Below, piece after piece: positions 59,682-64,000 of a DNA stretch of 64,000 nt (positions are counted from its first letter, which is position 1; every line of letters begins with the position of its first letter). Both the position numbers and the translations under genes were made by a program. This DNA comes from Pseudomonas citronellolis (GTDB taxonomy: Bacteria > Pseudomonadota > Gammaproteobacteria > Pseudomonadales > Pseudomonadaceae): NCBI RefSeq assembly GCF_900112375.1, contig NZ_FOLS01000001.1, positions 1 through 64,000 of the forward strand. Reading direction: 5' to 3'. A model generated the notes under the pieces. That model did not search any database, was not told where the DNA came from, and was given only the letters and a program-made list of their open reading frames with translations.

Positions 59682-60116
59682 TTGAGCGACGAATCCGCCT
59701 TCACCGGCGCCAAGCTGGCGCTGTTCCACGACGGCCACCTGGTGGTCTACCGCCGCGACGAAAAGCCCGGCATCCCCTTCCCCGGCTGCTGGGACTTTCC
59801 CGGCGGTGGCCGCGAAGGTGCGGAAACCCCGGCCGAATGCGCTTTGCGCGAGCTGGAGGAAGAGTTCGCCATCCGCCTGAGCCAGGAGCGCATCGAGTGG
59901 CAGCGCCGCTACCGCGCCACCCACGGCCCGGCGCCCTGGGCCTGGTTCCTGGTGGCGCGGCTGCGGGCGGCGGAGTTCGAAGCCATCCGCTTCGGCGACG
60001 AGGGGCAGTATTGGCGGCTGATGGCGGTGGAAGAGTACCTCGGGTTGGATGAGGGGGAAGCGGTGCCCTATCTGCAGGAGCGGTTGCGGGATTATCTGGA
60101 AGGCTGCTCGTCGTAG
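59682..60116 (+). CDS. Nudix hydrolase
   Basis: A 144-residue Nudix-fold protein. The Nudix box is recognisable (GGREGAETPAECALRELEEE, about residues 40-60) with the REXXEE core, but the last glycine is replaced by phenylalanine (EEEFAI). Start is TTG at 59682 behind AGGGGG. Substrate unknown; the sequence does not show an obvious 8-oxo-dGTP or ADP-ribose signature. Repeats follow immediately downstream. Confidence 0.85.
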   Translation: MSDESAFTGAKLALFHDGHLVVYRRDEKPGIPFPGCWDFPGGGREGAETPAECALRELEEEFAIRLSQERIEWQRRYRATHGPAPWAWFLVARLRAAEFEAIRFGDEGQYWRLMAVEEYLGLDEGEAVPYLQERLRDYLEGCSS

Positions 60117-60127
60117 GGCGCATAACG

Positions 60128-60222
60128 TCTACGGCGTTATCCGCCGAATCGCGGACAGAGTCCGCTCCTACGGTTCAGGGAAGCACGGTCGTAGGAGCGG
60201 ACTCCGTCCGCGATTGGAATCA
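60128..60222. repeat. REPIN-like pair of REP elements
   Basis: TCGCGGACAGAGTCCGCTCCTACG (positions about 60150-60173) and its reverse form CGTAGGAGCGGACTCCGTCCGCGA (about 60190-60213) face each other, each being an imperfect palindrome. This is the typical GTAGGAGCGGAC..GTCCGCGA REP of Pseudomonas arranged as an inverted doublet, with a shorter GCGTTATCCGCC unit before it. Confidence 0.85.
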
Positions 60223-60242
60223 CCGAGCTCCCCGCCCCCATA

Positions 60243-60269
60243 AAAAAGCCCGGCACAAGGCCGGGCACG
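60243..60269 (-). terminator. terminator of eda
   Basis: GCCCGGC and GCCGGGC arms around a short loop with six T on the minus strand, 18 bases after the eda stop. Confidence 0.9.
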
Positions 60270-60286
60270 TCCGATCGTGGGACAGC

Positions 60287-60937
60287 TCAGTGTGATTCGA
60301 GCAGCGCCAGGGCCTCGCGCGACAGGCGCTCGACCGCGGCCCAGTCACCGCTGGCGACCGCAGCCTTGGGCAGCATCCAGGTGCCCCCCACGCACATCAC
60401 GTTGTCCAGGCGGTAGTAGTCGTTCAGGTTGTCCGGCCCTACCCCGCCGGTGGGGCAGAAGCGCACCTCCGGGAAGGGGCCGGCGAAGGCCTTGAGCGCT
60501 TCCACGCCGCCGCACACCTTGGCCGGGAACAGCTTGAAACGGCGCAAACCGTGGCGGTAGGCGGCCATGATCTCGGAGGCGGTGGCCACGCCGGGCAGCA
60601 GCGGCACCGGGCGGCTCACCGCGTGCTGCAGCAGTTCCTCGGTGCAGCCGGGGGTGACGATGAACTGCGCGCCGGCCTCTTCCGCTTGGCGGAAGGTTTG
60701 CGGGTCCAGCACAGTGCCGGCGCCCACGCACAATTCCGGGCGCTGTTCGGCCAGGGTGCGGATGGCGGTCAGGCCCAGCGGGGTGCGCAGGGTCACTTCC
60801 AGCACGGTGATGCCGCCGGCGGCCAAGGCGTCGGCCATGGGCAGGATGTCCTGCTCGCGATCGATGGTGATCACCGGCAGGATGCGGGCGCGCTCGGCGA
60901 GGGCGTCGATGCGCTGGATGTGGGAATCAAGGCTCAT
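60287..60937 (-). CDS. eda: KDPG aldolase (2-keto-3-deoxy-6-phosphogluconate aldolase)
   Basis: Last enzyme of the Entner-Doudoroff pathway, splitting KDPG to pyruvate and glyceraldehyde-3-phosphate. The 216-residue TIM-barrel protein shows the catalytic Glu in LEVTLRT (about residue 45), and the Schiff-base Lys in RFKLFPAK (about 135). Length is standard. It follows pgl by 19 bases in a zwf-pgl-eda operon. Confidence 0.97.
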   Translation of the reverse strand: MSLDSHIQRIDALAERARILPVITIDREQDILPMADALAAGGITVLEVTLRTPLGLTAIRTLAEQRPELCVGAGTVLDPQTFRQAEEAGAQFIVTPGCTEELLQHAVSRPVPLLPGVATASEIMAAYRHGLRRFKLFPAKVCGGVEALKAFAGPFPEVRFCPTGGVGPDNLNDYYRLDNVMCVGGTWMLPKAAVASGDWAAVERLSREALALLESH

Positions 60938-60956
60938 GTTGCGGTAACTCCGTGCC

Positions 60957-61673
60957 TCAGGGGCACCAGTGGATCGACAGGGGAGCGCGGAGGAAGGCGC
61001 TCACCGGCATGCTTGCTTCGTCTTCGGCGGCCAGCGCGGCCCTCAGGGTGGCCAGCTTGGCCTCGCCCTGGATCGCCAGCAGTTGCACCCGCGAGGCGGC
61101 CAGCAGCGCACGGCTGAGAGTCAGGCGCTGGTGCGGCACGCTCGGCGCCCAGGCCGGCAGGCAATGGCGCACGCCGGCGGGGTCGAGGGCCTCGGCCAGG
61201 CCGGGGCTGGCCGGGAACAGCGAGGCGGTGTGGCCGTCGTCGCCCATGCCCAGCACCAGCACGTCGATCGGCAGGGCCAGCTCGGCGACCTGGCGGTCGG
61301 CGATGGCCGCCGTTTCCTCCAGGCTCGGCGCCGAGTGATACAGGCCGCAGAACAGCGCCTTGGCCGCCGCGCCCTTGAGCAGATGGCGGCGCACCAGGCC
61401 GGCATTGCTGTCCGGGTGGACTTCCGGCACCCAGCGCTCGTCGGCGAGGGTCACGGTCACCTTGTCCCAATCGAGGACTTCGCCGCTCAGGGCTTCGAGG
61501 AACGCCACCGGGCTGCGTCCGCCGGACACCGCCAGCAGCGCGCGGCCGCGCTCGGCGATGGCCCCGCGCAATTGTTCGGCCACATTGGCGGCCAGGCCGC
61601 GGGCCTGCGCCACCGGGCTTTCCCAGGCCGTCCAGCGCACGCCGGCCGGCAGTTTCAGATCAATGGTCGCCAT
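60957..61673 (-). CDS. pgl: 6-phosphogluconolactonase
   Basis: A 238-residue enzyme that opens 6-phosphogluconolactone. DevB-type landmarks are [18 protein letters not shown] (about 45), TLADERWVP (about 76) and [14 protein letters not shown] (about 135). It overlaps zwf by 14 bases, so the two are translated together. Confidence 0.95.
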   Translation of the reverse strand: MATIDLKLPAGVRWTAWESPVAQARGLAANVAEQLRGAIAERGRALLAVSGGRSPVAFLEALSGEVLDWDKVTVTLADERWVPEVHPDSNAGLVRRHLLKGAAAKALFCGLYHSAPSLEETAAIADRQVAELALPIDVLVLGMGDDGHTASLFPASPGLAEALDPAGVRHCLPAWAPSVPHQRLTLSRALLAASRVQLLAIQGEAKLATLRAALAAEDEASMPVSAFLRAPLSIHWCP

Positions 61674-63129
61674 ACCAGTCCTTCCCGTCTCTCGCGATCA
61701 GCGCCACGGCCGCCTGGGGTCCCCAGGTGCCGGCGGCGTAGGGTTTGGGGGCATCGCCCAGGCGTTCCCAGCCGGCGATCAGGTGGTCGCACCACTTCCA
61801 GGCGAACTCCACTTCGTCCTTGCGCACGAACAGGTACTGGTTGCCCTGCATCACTTCCAGCAGCAGCCGCTCGTAGGCGTCCGGCACGCGCGCGGCCTGG
61901 TACGCCTCGGAGAAGCTCAGCTGCAGCGGCCCGGTGCGCAACTGCATGCCCTTGCCCAGGCCCTGGTCCTTGGTCATCACCTGCAGGGAGATGCCCTCGT
62001 CCGGCTGCAGGCGGATGATCAGGCGGTTGCTGATCAGCGAGCGCTGCTCCGGGGCGAAGATGTAGTGCGGCGGGTTCTTGAAGTGGATGACGATCTGCGA
62101 CAGCTTCTGCGGCATGCGCTTGCCGGTGCGCAGGTAGAACGGCACGCCGGACCAGCGCCAGTTGCGGATGTCCACGCGCAGGGCGACGAAGGTCTCGGCG
62201 CCGCTCATGCGGTTGGCGTGTTCCTCTTCCAGGTAGCCGGGCACCGCCTTGCCGTCGATGAAGCCGGCGGTGTACTGGCCGCGCACCACGCGGCTGGCCA
62301 GTTGCTCCGGCGGGATCGGCTCCAGGGCGCGCAGCACCTTGACCTTCTCGTCGCGGATGCTGTCGGCGGAGAGGTCGCTGGGCGGGTCCATGGCGATCAG
62401 GCAGAGCAGTTGCAGCAGGTGGTTCTGCACCATGTCGCGCAATTGCCCGGCGCGGTCGAAGTAGCCCCAGCGGCCTTCGATGCCGACCTTCTCGGCCACG
62501 GTGATCTCCACGTGGGAGATGTGGTTCTGGTTCCACTGCGTCTCGAACAGGCTGTTGGCGAAGCGCAGGGCGATGAGGTTCTGTACTGTTTCCTTGCCCA
62601 GGTAGTGGTCGATCCGGTAGATGCGGTTCTCCGGAAAGAACTTCGCCACCGCCTCGTTCACCTCGCGGGAGGACGCCAGGTCGTGGCCGATGGGCTTCTC
62701 CAGCACCACCCGGGTGCGTTCGGCCAGGCCGAGGGCGGCGAGGTTCTCGCAGATGCCGCCGTAGACCGCGGCCGGGGTGGCGAAGTAGGCCACCAGCGGC
62801 AGGCCGGCCGGCACCGCATCGCGCAACGCCGGGTAGGAAGCGGCGTCGAGGAAGTCCATGCTCAGGTAGCTCAGGCGCTGCTGGAAGCGCGCCCACACGG
62901 CGTCGTCCCATTCGCGCGCCGGCACGGCCAGGCGCAGGCGTTTCTCGAGGGTGGCAAGGTGGGCGGCGGGGTCGCCTTCTTCGCGGGCCAGGGCGAGGAT
63001 GCGGGTGTCGCCGTGGAGCAGGCCTTCACGGTCGAGCTGGTAGAGGGCGGGGATCAGCTTGCGGAGGGCGAGGTCGCCCAGCGCGCCGAACAGCGCCAGG
63101 GTGCAAGGCAGAACGCGGACATCAGGCAT
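61660..63129 (-). CDS. zwf: glucose-6-phosphate dehydrogenase
   Basis: A 489-residue enzyme feeding glucose-6-phosphate into the Entner-Doudoroff route. [16 protein letters not shown] (about 14-29) is the NADP motif, EKPIGHD (about 145) and [13 protein letters not shown] (about 175) hold the catalytic site. It heads the zwf-pgl-eda operon, divergent from hexR with 200 bases between, where a HexR-type site is seen at 63193-63207. Confidence 0.97.
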   Translation of the reverse strand: MPDVRVLPCTLALFGALGDLALRKLIPALYQLDREGLLHGDTRILALAREEGDPAAHLATLEKRLRLAVPAREWDDAVWARFQQRLSYLSMDFLDAASYPALRDAVPAGLPLVAYFATPAAVYGGICENLAALGLAERTRVVLEKPIGHDLASSREVNEAVAKFFPENRIYRIDHYLGKETVQNLIALRFANSLFETQWNQNHISHVEITVAEKVGIEGRWGYFDRAGQLRDMVQNHLLQLLCLIAMDPPSDLSADSIRDEKVKVLRALEPIPPEQLASRVVRGQYTAGFIDGKAVPGYLEEEHANRMSGAETFVALRVDIRNWRWSGVPFYLRTGKRMPQKLSQIVIHFKNPPHYIFAPEQRSLISNRLIIRLQPDEGISLQVMTKDQGLGKGMQLRTGPLQLSFSEAYQAARVPDAYERLLLEVMQGNQYLFVRKDEVEFAWKWCDHLIAGWERLGDAPKPYAAGTWGPQAAVALIARDGKDWYGDH

Positions 63130-63192
63130 TTGTTGTTACCAAACAGATTTTGAGGAACATTTGCCGAATACACCGCGCCATTAAGGCAAAAA

Positions 63193-63207
63193 TGTAGTAA
63201 TTAAACA
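63193..63207. promoter_or_regulatory. candidate HexR operator
   Basis: TGTAGTAATTAAACA on the plus strand; read on the other strand it fits 12 of 15 positions of the TGTARTWWWAYTACA motif described for gammaproteobacterial HexR. It is central in the AT-rich part of the zwf-hexR intergenic region, 64 bases from the zwf ATG. Confidence 0.5.
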
Positions 63208-63329
63208 ACATATTTTTCCCAAGGCACGGTCCAGTTGGTCGTCTGCCGACCTGACGTTAGGATAGCGCCGCTGGCCGCAGGCACGTCCCCGGCCGTCGAT
63301 TGCCCCACAGGGGCCACCAAGGAGAACGG

Positions 63330-64000
63330 ATGAAGAACCTGCTGGAGCAGATCCAGACGCGCCTGGAAGACTTGAACAAGGCCGAACGCAAGGTCGCCGA
63401 GGTGATACTGCAGAACCCGCAGCAGGCCACCCGCTTCAGCATCGCCGCGCTGGCCCAGGCCGCGAGCGTCAGCGAGCCGACGGTGAACCGCTTCTGCCGT
63501 TCCTTCGGCATGAGCGGCTACCCGGAGCTGAAGATCCAGCTGGCGCAGAGCCTGGCCAGCGGCGCGGCCTTCGTCACCCAGGCGGTGGCCGAGGACGACG
63601 GCCCCGAGGCGTACACGCGGAAGATATTCAGCAGCACCATCGCTTCGCTGGACGCCGCCTACAAGCTGATCGACGCACGCGCCGTGGACCGCGCAGTGGA
63701 CCTACTGATCCAGGCCAGGCAAATCCACTTCTTCGGCCTCGGCGCCTCCAGCTCGGTGGCGCTGGACGCGCAGCACAAGTTCTTCCGCTTCAACCTGGCG
63801 GTGTCGGCGCAGAGCGACGTGCTGATGCAGCGGATGATCGCCTCGGTGGCGCACACCGGCGACCTGTTCGTGGTGATCTCCTACACCGGCCGCACCCGCG
63901 AGCTGGTGGACGTGGCGCGCCTGGCGCGGGACAACGGCGCCTCGGTGCTCGGCCTGACCGCCGCCGACTCGCCGCTGGCCAAGGTCTGCACCCTGACCCT
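63330..64000 (+). CDS. hexR: RpiR-family transcriptional repressor HexR, 3' end outside window
   Basis: The first 223 residues of a KDPG-responsive repressor of glucose catabolism. Residues 1-80 are an RpiR helix-turn-helix ([18 protein letters not shown].. then [20 protein letters not shown]); a SIS sugar-phosphate-binding domain starts about 120 with [21 protein letters not shown] and continues [16 protein letters not shown]. The ATG follows AAGGAGAACGG. KDPG, the substrate of the Eda enzyme encoded nearby, is the known inducer. The frame runs off the window, so the last 60 or so residues are not seen. Confidence 0.95.
   Translation, partial: MKNLLEQIQTRLEDLNKAERKVAEVILQNPQQATRFSIAALAQAASVSEPTVNRFCRSFGMSGYPELKIQLAQSLASGAAFVTQAVAEDDGPEAYTRKIFSSTIASLDAAYKLIDARAVDRAVDLLIQARQIHFFGLGASSSVALDAQHKFFRFNLAVSAQSDVLMQRMIASVAHTGDLFVVISYTGRTRELVDVARLARDNGASVLGLTAADSPLAKVCTLT

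Overview
This is a high-GC gammaproteobacterial chromosome segment from the genus Pseudomonas. Gene order and protein sequence are very close to the P. aeruginosa gltX-to-hexR interval: gltX, LysR/HlyD/MFS, uvrB, tRNA-Asn, wbpM, ihfB, rpsA, cmk, tyrA-aroA, hisC, pheA, serC, gyrA, mtnA, ubiG, mupP, rluB, eda, pgl, zwf, hexR. The content of the polysaccharide region and several intergenic repeats are not those of P. aeruginosa PAO1. A relative in the wider P. aeruginosa group (for example the P. nitroreducens/citronellolis/knackmussii lineage) is the best inference; the species cannot be fixed by reading.

Layout. 1-9.6 kb: a tRNA-Ala/Glu/Ala array with a strong stable-RNA promoter, gltX, a LysR-regulated EmrAB-type efflux pair, uvrB, an aromatic/aspartate aminotransferase and tRNA-Asn. 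9.6-17.8 kb (all minus strand): comEA-like gene, wbpM, wbpL and an epimerase/reductase (together the initiating module for an N-acetylated 6-deoxyhexosamine O-antigen repeat), lapB, lapA, ihfB, rpsA. 17.8-42.7 kb: a 25-kb accessory island (minus strand) lying between rpsA and cmk, which are normally neighbours. 42.7-51.8 kb: cmk, the tyrA-aroA fusion, hisC, pheA, serC, gyrA, a tightly packed operon for aromatic and serine biosynthesis. 51.8-64 kb: mtnA, mtaD-like deaminase, ubiG, mupP, a short-chain dehydrogenase, a GGDEF diguanylate cyclase, rluB with a repetitive tail, a Nudix hydrolase, and the Entner-Doudoroff genes eda/pgl/zwf facing hexR, which runs off the end.

The island is the main point of interest. 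Read in its own direction it runs: wzm (ABC O-antigen permease), a complete inner-membrane and pseudopilus type II secretion set gspE-F-G-H-I-J-K-L-M, then gspC and a lipoprotein secretin gspD, a terminator, a 0.7-kb AT-rich leader/promoter region, a 605-residue signal-peptide protein of unknown family with its own terminator, then galE, glycosyltransferases, wzt (ABC ATPase with a C-terminal glycan-binding-type domain), a glycosyltransferase-sulfotransferase fusion, two tandem paralogous GT2 proteins, two more glycosyltransferases and a second sulfotransferase. wzm overlaps gspE by 11 bp, so the glycan exporter and the protein secretion machine are translationally tied together. The arrangement recalls the Aeromonas S-layer locus, where the S-layer gene sits with an O-antigen ABC ATPase and a dedicated type II pathway. 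My hypothesis is a Pseudomonas surface-layer system: a dedicated type II machine exports the 605-residue protein, which assembles on a possibly sulfated O-polysaccharide made and exported by the same island.
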